Shown here in pieces: positions 8,783 through 16,315 of a stretch of DNA of 21,109 nt. The DNA is from a virus. A model generated the notes under the pieces. That model saw only the letters and a list, made by a program, of their open reading frames with translations. It made no database searches and was not told the DNA's origin. Positions within the stretch are counted from its first letter, which is position 1; every line of letters begins with the position of its first letter. The DNA lies in the IMG/VR virus record IMGVR_UViG_3300022187_000295, positions 1 to 21,109 of that record. One strand, 5' to 3'. A program made the position numbers and the translations under genes.

Positions 8783-11274
8783 TAAATCCTTCTTGCTCTA
8801 TTGTGATAATAACCCTCAACCTCTGCACCTGCGATATACATAGGCAAGTGTGATGACGATTTAATATCTAATGTAAACTGTGTGTTTTCTGCTTGTACTG
8901 GTACTCTTAATGTACCTGTAGAAATAGCAGGTTGTCCTATTACTGAAGTAGATGTACCAATGACATAACCATTCATAATAGTTGTAAATGTATCTCTATT
9001 TTCTGGTGTTACTTCTACTTGAAAGAAGCCACTGTTTTCAAAATTAAACGATATGTTTCGTATTTGGTATCTACCTGAAGTTACTGCTACTAATCCTCTT
9101 CCAGTATTCTCTCTGACATACTGCGGAGACATTGTGTATTTACTTTCGTATGGAACACCAATGTATAACGCTGTGTGGTTTCCTACGATTGTATATGTTG
9201 AACCTGTAGTATTTGTTGCTGTGTAGTTATTACCATTAGTTCTATCTACTGCAATCAATCCAGTTTTTGCACCATAAGGTGACGTAAACGTAGTTAAATC
9301 TGTTGCCGCATCATACGTTCCTGTAACTGAAGTTTTAAGGTCAAGATAAACACCATGACCTATTGTTGTATCTTTTAAATTTCTTAAATCTATTTTTAAT
9401 AATTTAGTAGTAGTACCCTCTGACGCTAATACATAAATAAAACTTTCTAATGACATAGCACCAATAATCTTAACACCTGTAAATTCCCATTTAGACCATG
9501 CGTTTTGTACTTTCTCTCCACCATCAAAGAAATACTTATAGATGTACATTGTGTTAGCGTATGTTGTAGATACTGTGCCACTGTAAGGTGCAGTTTGACT
9601 ATCTGCTGTATCTGACGCTAAAAATATAAGTGTGTCTTCTGTGGTGTTGCTGACAATTTGGTAACAGTTAGTAGGTATTAAGTTTCCTACTGATACTGTA
9701 ATGTCCATACCATCATTTGTAAGTGTATCATCATCAGCAAAGTATTCTCTTATTGCTGTATTGTTTGTTCTTGCTTGTGCAAAGTATGCAAACTTACCTG
9801 CTGATACTGGTGTTACTTTATCATCATGTTCAAATGACGATACTTCATTAAGTATAGCTGTTGTTGGTGATATACCTTCACCAGAGCTATCTAATTTGTA
9901 TTGTGCTGTATCAGAAAATAACAATAAACTTTCGTTAAATCCTACAGAGTTTTTAAGTGTGTTAACTTGTGTACCTGAAGCCGCAATATCAATAGGGTCA
10001 GTATCTAATACTTGTGTAGATGTTGTTGCAAAATAATTAAAGAAAGAAGCATTCTCTGTAAATACTAAATTTTCTCCTGATAATATTCCTAATCTATTTT
10101 TGTAAAATGTTAGGTTATTAATTTTTTTACCAACAAATGTAGGATTAGGATTACTTTCTATATCTCCACAGGTTCTATCTGTCCAATCTAATTGTTGAAA
10201 TGTAAATGTACCATTGTTGTTATTAATCAATGCGTGTGGCATTGTAGAATTATCTAAACCTACAGACGTTGCAGGTGCTATAGTTTCATTCCATACACCA
10301 GACTTGCCTGAAAAATTTACATAGTAATCAGATAATGTGTCACCTTCTTCACCAGTAACTTTTATAATTACACCTTCTTTTCCATAAAAAGGTAACTTAC
10401 TAAAATCTTGTATTTCATCTCTAATAGAATACATGGCTGTGTTACCAGAACCATCAGAAGTAGTTATAGTATAGTTAGCATTGCCATCAGTAGGTTTTCC
10501 ATAAATAACACTGTCGTATGCTTCAAATGTAAAATAGTTTGTAAACCCAGAATAGTTTGCTAATCCTTGTGTAGTAGATTGTGTTGCATTGTTATCTGTT
10601 CTTACTACTTTAAATCCTATGCCATCAGCCGCACTGTCCCAATGTGTGCTAGAAGTACCATATAAAAGTATATCTGTTATTTTATTTGTATCTCTAAATT
10701 TACTATCAGTAGACGCATCATTACCTGAAGGTAACTGAAAAATTACTTCTAGTTCTTGTGCCATTGATGGGTGTTTTAAGGCAACTTTGTATTCTCTACC
10801 ATAGTTTGTAAGTTTACAAACAATTAAAAATTCTTCTACTTTAGCCGCAGACGTTGCACTGTCAGCCGCCACTGTTGTTGCTGTATTAGCTAAAAATGTA
10901 TAGTCAGCAATGTTAACTAACTTAAAGTTTTCTCTAGGGTTTGTTGAAGTTAGATAACTTGAACCACTTGCAACTGTAACTGTTTTTTCATTACCTGCTA
11001 AATCAAATACTTTAATACCTCCATTGTATAAAGCTACAATGTATTGATTATCGGCATCTCTTTGTATTTGCCAAAATTTTGTTTTGTTAGAATAAATATT
11101 ACTACTGTCTACTGTTGCTACAAAATCTAAAGGTGGTCTTTTTGATAAACCATCTACTAAACCATTTTGTAAATTTACTTGGTCTGCTCCTTGATTGATA
11201 CCTCTTTGCGTAGGTGTCTGTTGAGACATACCATTTAAAAAGTTAGGAATAGATTGTGAAACAACACTTCCCAT
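8782..11274 (-). CDS. Tail tubular protein B (nozzle), T7 gp12-like
   Basis: The 830-aa protein begins MGSVVSQSIPNFLNGMSQQT, the typical opening of gp12-type nozzle proteins, with NGLVDGLSKRPPLDFVATVD soon after. It is rich in beta-strand pattern and Thr/Ser/Asn; T7 gp12 is 794 aa. The segment NNLTFYKNRLGILSGENLVF around residue 390 is a recognisable conserved stretch, as is VSSFEHDDKVTPVSAGKFAY near 480. In T7 it forms the hexameric end of the short tail below gp11. The gene begins two bases after the stop of tail tube protein A and overlaps the next gene by one base. Confidence 0.93.
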   Translation of the reverse strand: MGSVVSQSIPNFLNGMSQQTPTQRGINQGADQVNLQNGLVDGLSKRPPLDFVATVDSSNIYSNKTKFWQIQRDADNQYIVALYNGGIKVFDLAGNEKTVTVASGSSYLTSTNPRENFKLVNIADYTFLANTATTVAADSATSAAKVEEFLIVCKLTNYGREYKVALKHPSMAQELEVIFQLPSGNDASTDSKFRDTNKITDILLYGTSSTHWDSAADGIGFKVVRTDNNATQSTTQGLANYSGFTNYFTFEAYDSVIYGKPTDGNANYTITTSDGSGNTAMYSIRDEIQDFSKLPFYGKEGVIIKVTGEEGDTLSDYYVNFSGKSGVWNETIAPATSVGLDNSTMPHALINNNNGTFTFQQLDWTDRTCGDIESNPNPTFVGKKINNLTFYKNRLGILSGENLVFTENASFFNYFATTSTQVLDTDPIDIAASGTQVNTLKNSVGFNESLLLFSDTAQYKLDSSGEGISPTTAILNEVSSFEHDDKVTPVSAGKFAYFAQARTNNTAIREYFADDDTLTNDGMDITVSVGNLIPTNCYQIVSNTTEDTLIFLASDTADSQTAPYSGTVSTTYANTMYIYKYFFDGGEKVQNAWSKWEFTGVKIIGAMSLESFIYVLASEGTTTKLLKIDLRNLKDTTIGHGVYLDLKTSVTGTYDAATDLTTFTSPYGAKTGLIAVDRTNGNNYTATNTTGSTYTIVGNHTALYIGVPYESKYTMSPQYVRENTGRGLVAVTSGRYQIRNISFNFENSGFFQVEVTPENRDTFTTIMNGYVIGTSTSVIGQPAISTGTLRVPVQAENTQFTLDIKSSSHLPMYIAGAEVEGYYHNRARRI

Positions 11275-11276
11275 AG

Positions 11277-11885
11277 TTAGTAGTTCCTTCTATTAGGTCT
11301 ATGAATTATAGAAAATGTATTGCTGTCACCTTCAAGTATATTTACATCACTCTCTTGGCTATCGGCTTGATGGAATGCCATAAGAGCTTCATTCTCATCT
11401 TGACCAATTAATTGTGTAATTTCTCTATCACCAATAAATCTAGCCGCAAATCTTCTTGCCGCTTTCATTGTAATATATTGTCTTGCGTATTCTGGTAAAT
11501 CTTCAAACTGTTGTACTAAAACTAAATCAACTGATTTAGGTGCAGAAGTAAATACATCTGTATGGTTTTCCATATCATATAAGAAACCACTTCTAATAGT
11601 GTAGTTTAGGTATCTGTATTGGGAGTTTGCATCTGCTTTAACGCAGTTTGAAGGAAGGGGTACTTTGTTATCACTATCTAAAGATAATGATTTATAATTT
11701 ACATGTGTATTAAAATTCCACCCTTGTGATTGGATAGACATAGATGTTTCATTAAGAATATTTTTTGCTGTACTTACATCAACTGTAGTAGTGCCTGTAA
11801 TACTATTAACTGGACTTTCTCCAATCGTAGATAGCATTATATTTACAGCTTGTAATTCGCTTGTGGGTGTAATTTGTGTAGTCAT
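11277..11885 (-). CDS. Tail tubular protein A (gatekeeper/adaptor), T7 gp11-like
   Basis: The 202-aa protein is close to T7 gp11 (196 aa). Shared landmarks are the N-terminal ELQAVNIMLSTIGESPVNSI (T7: [20 protein letters not shown]), the IQSQGWNFN segment (T7: IQSRGWTFN) and a C-terminal ITMKAARRFAARFIGD helix (T7: VTKASRQFNNRFFG). In T7 it forms a dodecameric ring between portal and nozzle. The ATG at 11885 is preceded by AAAGGATAG, a Shine-Dalgarno with short spacing. Upstream, between the capsid stop and this start, lies a strong inverted repeat. Confidence 0.93.
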   Translation of the reverse strand: MTTQITPTSELQAVNIMLSTIGESPVNSITGTTTVDVSTAKNILNETSMSIQSQGWNFNTHVNYKSLSLDSDNKVPLPSNCVKADANSQYRYLNYTIRSGFLYDMENHTDVFTSAPKSVDLVLVQQFEDLPEYARQYITMKAARRFAARFIGDREITQLIGQDENEALMAFHQADSQESDVNILEGDSNTFSIIHRPNRRNY

Positions 11886-11913
11886 CTATCCTTTGTGTTA
11901 AATTTTGTGTGAG

Positions 11914-11954
11914 TACACTGGGCGGATTGTCAGTGTTAATCTCCGCCCAGTATA
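11914..11954 (-). terminator. Hairpin after the capsid gene (T-phi-like position)
   Basis: A perfect 10-bp inverted repeat (ACTGGGCGGA / TCCGCCCAGT, 11942-11951 and 11917-11926) encloses a 15-nt loop. In the minus-strand transcript the stem extends to 13 bp through one U-G and two A-U pairs; on the plus strand that position would be an A-C mismatch, so the hairpin favours minus-strand RNA. It lies 10 bp after the capsid stop, the place of the T7 T-phi terminator. No long U tract follows, so it may be a partial terminator or a processing/stability hairpin. Confidence 0.65.
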
Positions 11955-11964
11955 AGTAGAAGTA

Positions 11965-12942
11965 TTACGCTTCTTTGATACCTACAGCCGCTTCAGGTCT
12001 CAATACTCCGTGACCCATGCTGTATTTAGCTACCATTAACGTACCTTGTCTTCTAATGTCGTACTCTTTTTCAACAGCTAAATCCATTAGCTTAACAGTT
12101 CCTACTGCTGAAGGGTGAGATACAAGAGCAACGTAGTTAGATAGGTCTACCGCTTGAGGGTTAGAGCCACCTGCTGTTGCTGAACCTTGTTCTACACCAG
12201 AGTTAACATTAGACGATACAAAGTGAGCTACAGGTACTAATTCAATACCTGCAATTTTAGTAACTCTACCTTCAGCGATTGAACCTGAACCACTAAAATC
12301 AACATTAATCGCATTAGTTGCGTTTGCTAATTTGTAGTATTCTTCCAATCTCATAAAGCATTTTCTGCCTTCTGAAGGAACGTAGTTAGCGTCTAATTGT
12401 TTTGCCGCCGCAAACAAACTATCAATCATAGCATTAGCCGCAGTTGCGTCTGTTGCTGAAGCGATTGAAGTGTTTGTTAGTACAGTCCCAGAAGCATATC
12501 CACTGTCAGATACGTTTGCTGAAGCCTGTGCCGCTTGACCAATAGTTTGTAAGATGTGCTTATCTTTAGTAAAAGCTAAAGCTCTTCCTATTTCTTGTGA
12601 ATACGCACTTCTTACGTCATAATGGTTTTTTGCCTCCTCGATATTCGATAAGAATACAGATGAGATTAAAAGGTCATTAATTGTAATAACCTTTTCGTTG
12701 TGGTTTACATCAGAACCAGTTATTTCAGTACCTGCTGTGTGGTAAGAAGAACCAACTCTACCCATTACTGGGAAAGTTGCTGATTTTCCAGAAGCAATGC
12801 TTCTAGTCATATCTGCACCTGCTGTTTTTGAAGCTCTATCAAATGAAGTAATAACTTCACCTGCGAATACTTTTAGAAACAGAGCGTCTTCTGAACCACC
12901 TGCATTTACTCGTCCAACTGATACTGGACTTGCATTTGCCAT
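11965..12942 (-). CDS. Major capsid protein, T7 gp10A-like
   Basis: The 325-aa protein (T7 gp10A is 345 aa) has the HK97-fold shell protein signature of this family. Landmarks are ALFLKVFAGEVITSF (T7: ALFLKVFGGEVLTAF), SIASGKSATFPVMGR (T7: SISSGKSAQFPVLGR), NHYDVRSAYSQEIG (T7: NHYDVRSEYTSQLG), a HPSAVGTVKLMDL stretch and a C-terminal AKYSMGHGVLRPEAA. A strong Shine-Dalgarno (AAAAGGAAACACT then ATG) precedes it, and the 139 bp upstream carry no gene. I see no slippery heptamer near its end, so a gp10B-type frameshift product is not indicated. A hairpin follows immediately. Confidence 0.97.
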   Translation of the reverse strand: MANASPVSVGRVNAGGSEDALFLKVFAGEVITSFDRASKTAGADMTRSIASGKSATFPVMGRVGSSYHTAGTEITGSDVNHNEKVITINDLLISSVFLSNIEEAKNHYDVRSAYSQEIGRALAFTKDKHILQTIGQAAQASANVSDSGYASGTVLTNTSIASATDATAANAMIDSLFAAAKQLDANYVPSEGRKCFMRLEEYYKLANATNAINVDFSGSGSIAEGRVTKIAGIELVPVAHFVSSNVNSGVEQGSATAGGSNPQAVDLSNYVALVSHPSAVGTVKLMDLAVEKEYDIRRQGTLMVAKYSMGHGVLRPEAAVGIKEA

Positions 12943-13081
12943 AGTGTTTCCTTTTGTTATGACGTTAGTTTATAAAAGCCTCTTCAATTAATTATTTAGT
13001 CAAGATTGTCCCTCGCAAGGGGTCAAGTTATTTGGCTAATTAAAGTTGGCAGTTGCCACACATGAGTGTTGCACAACTATT
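12943..13081 (-). promoter_or_regulatory. Non-coding leader upstream of the capsid gene
   Basis: This 139-bp stretch is the longest gene-free segment of the window. On the minus strand it contains a short GC-rich hairpin (CCCT-TGCG-AGGG, about 13012-13023) flanked by two CTTGAC copies, a TGGCA/TGCCA inverted repeat near the upstream end, and the Shine-Dalgarno AAAAGGA just before the capsid ATG. The 19-bp promoter-like motif found elsewhere is not recognisable here. In T7 the same place holds phi10. Calling it a regulatory leader is inference. Confidence 0.45.
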
Positions 13082-13321
13082 TTAGTTACAGTTCCACTTT
13101 CTTAAAGCTAATGCTTTTCTAGTGGGTTTTCCGTTTTTAGACATAGCTCCTTTTACTCCGCTCATTCTCGCACAGAAACTCTTTTTTCTTCCTGCCGCTC
13201 TTGAACCTGCTTTAGGATTGCCTGTGACAGGAGCTTTTAAGTTATGTCCTTTTCTTTTAAAAAAAGCCCTTCCTCTAGCATTTAAGCCACCAGAAGGACT
13301 TTGATATTTTTTAGCAACCAT
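13082..13321 (-). CDS. Small strongly basic protein (79 aa), DUF6321-like
   Basis: The 79-residue protein starts MVAKKYQSPSGGLNARGRAF, contains SRAAGRKKSFCARMSGV, and ends KPTRKALALRKWNCN. This pattern is familiar from small phage proteins annotated DUF6321; I cannot confirm this by search. It has 21 Lys/Arg and no Asp/Glu, and two of its three Cys lie in the FCARM and WNC segments. It has no membrane segment. Its ATG overlaps the stop of the 48-aa gene (TAATG, 13321). The place between scaffold and capsid and the extreme charge suggest a nucleic-acid-binding or capsid-associated protein, but no function is known to me. Confidence 0.85.
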   Translation of the reverse strand: MVAKKYQSPSGGLNARGRAFFKRKGHNLKAPVTGNPKAGSRAAGRKKSFCARMSGVKGAMSKNGKPTRKALALRKWNCN

Positions 13322-13467
13322 TATGCTTTCGCAGTTTTGGCGGCACGTTTGAATTGTTTAGCAGTAGGTCTACCTTTTTGTCCTGCTTTTCGCATCTTCT
13401 CACCTGAACCTGCTTTAATTCTAGCACGTTTCTTATGAATGTTGGCGTATAATCCGTTCTTTGCCAT
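13321..13467 (-). CDS. Tiny basic protein (48 aa)
   Basis: Read directly: ATG at 13465-13467, TAA at 13321-13323, protein MAKNGLYANIHKKRARIKAG followed by SGEKMRKAGQKGRPTAKQFK and a short RAAKTAKA tail. It has 16 Lys/Arg and one acidic residue. Small proteins with a GLYANIH-x-KR-x-RI start are familiar from marine phages. It overlaps both neighbours by one base (TAATG at 13467 and 13321), which supports it as a real, translationally coupled gene. Function unknown; DNA or RNA binding is inferred from charge. Confidence 0.8.
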   Translation of the reverse strand: MAKNGLYANIHKKRARIKAGSGEKMRKAGQKGRPTAKQFKRAAKTAKA

Positions 13468-13571
13468 TATGCTTTTTTCTTCTTATTCATTATTTTTGCT
13501 TTTAAAGCGGCAGGTAATCTTTTCTGTCCACCTTTTAATGTTTTAGTTTTCTTTGTTTTCTTTCCGTACAT
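13467..13571 (-). CDS. Tiny basic protein (34 aa)
   Basis: ATG at 13569-13571, TAA at 13467-13469. The protein is MYGKKTKKTKTLKGGQKRLP followed by AALKAKIMNKKKKA, with 14 Lys/Arg and no acidic residue. It is preceded by a strong Shine-Dalgarno (AAAAGGAAACATA then ATG), almost the same leader as that of the capsid gene, so high expression is likely. It follows the scaffold gene by 20 bp and is coupled by TAATG to the 48-aa gene. Function unknown. Confidence 0.78.
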   Translation of the reverse strand: MYGKKTKKTKTLKGGQKRLPAALKAKIMNKKKKA

Positions 13572-13591
13572 TATGTTTCCTTTTAGTTGGT

Positions 13592-14329
13592 TTATAAATC
13601 TGAGTTAGATAATTTTTCTTGAACCATTGCTTGATACGCAGGGTCTTTCTGGTATCTGTCATCACTCATAGCTCTTGTAACTTCAGCCCAAGACTTGTAA
13701 CCATCTTGTCCTGTAATTGTGCCTTTACCTTCTACGAGTTTTGGTTCACTACCATTAGCTTTTTCAAATTTTGCTTTTAATCCTACGACTGCTAACTTTG
13801 CAGTTTCTATATCTTTAGAATTAACTGCTGTATTGTATGCAGTCTTTTCTTGTTCAGACATATTCTCTGCCGCCCAGTTAGACATTTCTGCATAAGCATC
13901 AGTACCACCAACCATTTCTTTTATAGAGTTGGCTTGTTGGTCAGCGATTGCTTTTTGACCTTCAATAAACTGGTTTACATAATCTTTAGGTATACCTGCT
14001 TTTTCTAATGCTTCGTATGATTTAGCATCTAACTCACCCTTTTCATTATACTCTGTTGCTAGGTTATCCATATTTAAACCTGCACTCTCAACTGCTTTTT
14101 CAGCAATCTCTAAATCAGATGTTTTAGTTTCTGTTTTAGGAGTTTCTTCTTTGGGTTCTTCTTGTTTGTTGTCACCAAGTTTCTTTTCTAACTCTGCATA
14201 AGACTTTGCTAAATCTTCAACACTGTTGAATTTTTCAGGTAAGCCTTCAGGTTTACTTTGTGTAACATTTTCTTCTACTGGCTTTTCGCTAGTAGTTTCT
14301 TCTTGTTTTATCTCTACTGTTTCTACCAT
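13592..14329 (-). CDS. Capsid assembly scaffolding protein, T7 gp9-like
   Basis: This 245-aa acidic protein (rich in Glu, Lys, Thr) has the stretch PEGLPEKFNSVEDLAKSYAE at residues 28-47, typical of gp9-type scaffolds. A disordered Glu/Lys/Thr-rich region (55-75) and predicted helices follow. In T7 gp9 fills the procapsid core during shell assembly and leaves before packaging. The C-terminal basic/helical part (SWAEVTRAMSDDRYQKDPAY...) would bind the capsid protein. The gene lies nine bases after the portal gene and before the capsid block, as expected. Confidence 0.93.
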   Translation of the reverse strand: MVETVEIKQEETTSEKPVEENVTQSKPEGLPEKFNSVEDLAKSYAELEKKLGDNKQEEPKEETPKTETKTSDLEIAEKAVESAGLNMDNLATEYNEKGELDAKSYEALEKAGIPKDYVNQFIEGQKAIADQQANSIKEMVGGTDAYAEMSNWAAENMSEQEKTAYNTAVNSKDIETAKLAVVGLKAKFEKANGSEPKLVEGKGTITGQDGYKSWAEVTRAMSDDRYQKDPAYQAMVQEKLSNSDL

Positions 14330-14338
14330 TTGTTATCC

Positions 14339-15898
14339 TTATTGTGGTTTAGTTAAATTATTTGCAACTTGAGGAATGGCTTTCTCTGCCATTTGCATCA
14401 TCTGGTCATTTTGCATTTGCTCTTCTTGAGCCGCTTGTTCTTCTGCTAGTTGCTCTTGTGATTTTAATAGACCATCTGTATCAATCCCTAAACCAATAGC
14501 GATACGTTTAATTAAATCATCAGGGTTTAACGCCTGTACAACTTGCGGATTTATCTGTGCTAGATTTCCTATCTCTGCAACAAATTCTCTTAATTTTTGT
14601 AAATCATTTCCTCTACCTAATGCTTCTATACCTGTAATAATTGTAGGCTGTACTGTTCCTTTAGGTAGTTTAGGTATTTCATTAGCTTGTTCCATTCTCT
14701 TCATAAGAATAGAAACTAAAGGTAATTGAAACTCTTGTGATAGTAATGAATATATACCACCCATAGCAGTCTCTAATTGTTCTGCCATGTATCTAATTTC
14801 TTGTGCTGTTACTCTTTCTGCATCTCTTTGTATTGCTGTGTGTAGTAAGAATGCGTAAGACATTCTCTCTTCTAATTTAGCAATAGACTTTTCTACTACT
14901 TGTAAATCATATTGTTTCTGTGCTTGTAGTACAGACACATCTTCAGCAGTACCAGTAATGATGTCACCATTTCTAGTCATAGCTAAATCTTTTTTTCTAG
15001 TAACAGAGTTAGGTCTGACCATGAATACTACTTTAGATGAAGCCGCCGCACTTTCTACAAGTGCTTGTGATAAACCTTCTAGTGATTTTAAATCACCTAA
15101 AAATTCTTCTACATATCCTCTTCCATAATCTTCATTGTCAACTCTTACCATTCTTAATGCTTGGTAAGGCATTCTATCGTTTTTAAATGTACCAATACTT
15201 TCTGGTATTTTTATTCCGTTTACTTCTTGGCAAACATAAAACTCATTGTCATTTAATCTGTATACATGTGTGTATAATTCTATGTCTTCGTCTGACTTAT
15301 AATCTGGGTCAGCTATAACTTGTGCAGATACTTCTTTACCTAAAGATAAAATACTTGCTTTCTCACAGATAACTATTTCTAATACATTACCTGACGCATC
15401 TCTTCTAACTACATATTGTGACAAAGGAAATACTCTCATGCTTCCTTTTTTAGGTAAATAAGTTAATACGTTACCACCTACAATAAGATGTTTAAGAGCT
15501 TCAAACACACTAACTCTTAATGCAAGTTGTTCTATTTTACTTGATACTTCTTTTTCTATTACAGACAAAGACTTCTCTATGTCAGTCTTCATGTCTTTAT
15601 TTTCTTCTAATTCTTTTTTAGCGTCACCTGTAATTGATAATCTAAAAAATGGGGAGTTAGGGGGAAGCAATAATAAAAGAAGTTTACTTGCTAGATTGTT
15701 GACACCTCTTGCACCAACGGATTGAAATGGATTGTATAATTCATCTGAAGATGTAAAACCTTCAGGTTTGATAAGTGATGGGATAGTTAATTCACTGCAC
15801 TCTTCTGCTCTATCTAAATAGTGTTCTCTTTCTTGTTGTAGTTTAAGATATCGTTCTTTAGCTGTATTTGCTTTCTGTAAACTACCTTCGTATTCCAT
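14339..15898 (-). CDS. Portal (head-tail connector) protein, T7 gp8-like
   Basis: The 519-aa protein (T7 gp8 is 536 aa) shares many landmarks with gp8. Examples are QSVGARGVNNLASKLLLLLL (T7: QAVGARGLNNLASKLMLALF), FEALKHLIVGGNVLTYLP, YGRGYVEEFLGDLKSLEGLS, and QRDAERVTAQEIRYMAEQLE followed by TAMGGIYSLLSQEFQLPLV. The dodecameric portal is the vertex through which DNA is packaged and ejected. The C-terminal 50 residues are Gln/Glu/Met-rich and probably flexible. It starts four bases after the stop of the 69-aa gene. Confidence 0.97.
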   Translation of the reverse strand: MEYEGSLQKANTAKERYLKLQQEREHYLDRAEECSELTIPSLIKPEGFTSSDELYNPFQSVGARGVNNLASKLLLLLLPPNSPFFRLSITGDAKKELEENKDMKTDIEKSLSVIEKEVSSKIEQLALRVSVFEALKHLIVGGNVLTYLPKKGSMRVFPLSQYVVRRDASGNVLEIVICEKASILSLGKEVSAQVIADPDYKSDEDIELYTHVYRLNDNEFYVCQEVNGIKIPESIGTFKNDRMPYQALRMVRVDNEDYGRGYVEEFLGDLKSLEGLSQALVESAAASSKVVFMVRPNSVTRKKDLAMTRNGDIITGTAEDVSVLQAQKQYDLQVVEKSIAKLEERMSYAFLLHTAIQRDAERVTAQEIRYMAEQLETAMGGIYSLLSQEFQLPLVSILMKRMEQANEIPKLPKGTVQPTIITGIEALGRGNDLQKLREFVAEIGNLAQINPQVVQALNPDDLIKRIAIGLGIDTDGLLKSQEQLAEEQAAQEEQMQNDQMMQMAEKAIPQVANNLTKPQ

Positions 15899-15902
15899 TT
15901 AA

Positions 15903-16112
15903 TTAGACAGTAGTGTTAGTAGCTATGTTTAAACCTGAAGAAGTATTTAAAGAACTCGTACCTGACTTCTTTACTTTTTTCTTCTTAATGTTTAAGTCCT
16001 GTTCATTTGCCTTTACTAACTCTGGTGCAGTTTGTTCACCCACAGTTTGTGAAGTGTTAACTGGTGCAGGAGCAGGTTCAGGAGCAGGTGGCATCTTAGG
16101 TGACATGCACAT
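15903..16112 (-). CDS. Small Pro/Ala-rich protein (69 aa) upstream of the portal
   Basis: Sequence begins MCMSPKMPPAPEPAPAPVNT and contains a NIKKKKVKKSG basic run at residues 41-51 followed by a Ser/Asn/Thr-rich tail. It appears disordered and has no membrane segment. Start chosen at the first ATG because AGAGAGG lies about 10 bases upstream; the internal ATG (third codon) would have wider spacing. Small proteins starting MC with Pro/Ala runs commonly precede portals in podoviruses. In T7 the comparable slot holds gp7.3, a tail assembly/virion protein, but I see no clear sequence match. Function inferred only from position. Confidence 0.75.
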   Translation of the reverse strand: MCMSPKMPPAPEPAPAPVNTSQTVGEQTAPELVKANEQDLNIKKKKVKKSGTSSLNTSSGLNIATNTTV

Positions 16113-16113
16113 A

Positions 16114-16296
16114 TTATTTATCCCTCTCTTTAAGTGTATTAATAAAATTAACTACGTCCCTTTGACCTGCTTTAAAATAAATAGTTTTAGTATCATCTTT
16201 CAAATCAGGTGACTTTTCAGGGTAAACTTTGTTTAACAACTTAATTAAGTCATCAACATTTTCAGGTAGAACTAAATCTTCCGTTACGTTTTTCAT
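16114..16296 (-). CDS. Conserved small phage protein (60 aa)
   Basis: The protein MKNVTEDLVLPENVDDLIKL continues with LNKVYPEKSPDLKDDTKTIY and FKAGQRDVVNFINTLKERDK. It looks like a compact helical domain with no membrane segment. Similar 60-90-aa proteins with a YPE(K/R)-x-P and F-x-AGQR-x-VV pattern occur near the portal gene in T7-like marine phages; I cannot assign a function. It starts 14 bases after the nrdB stop with no clear Shine-Dalgarno. The promoter-like motif ends immediately before its ATG, so an mRNA starting there would be almost leaderless. Confidence 0.8.
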   Translation of the reverse strand: MKNVTEDLVLPENVDDLIKLLNKVYPEKSPDLKDDTKTIYFKAGQRDVVNFINTLKERDK

Positions 16297-16315
16297 CTAA
16301 AAGTGTAAGGTTAGT
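16297..16315 (-). promoter_or_regulatory. Putative phage RNA polymerase promoter upstream of the virion gene block
   Basis: On the minus strand this reads ACTAACCTTACACTTTTAG and differs at a single base from the copy at 1988-2006. Its TAACC...CACT...AG pattern recalls the T3 promoter (TAACCCTCACTAAAG) and its ACACT...AG core recalls SP6. It sits between the RNR operon and the morphogenesis genes, matching the region of T7 phi6.5. Its 5' end overlaps the nrdB stop, and its last base touches the ATG of the next gene. Confidence 0.62.

Noticed and set aside
11955-12000. Frameshift product of the capsid gene like T7 gp10B
   Set aside because: No slippery heptamer near the stop and the following DNA forms the hairpin rather than an extension frame of useful length.
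12943-12975. ACTAAC-containing segment upstream of the capsid as a third copy of the promoter-like motif
   Set aside because: Only the first six bases and scattered others match, and the CACT core is missing; the segment runs into the Shine-Dalgarno.
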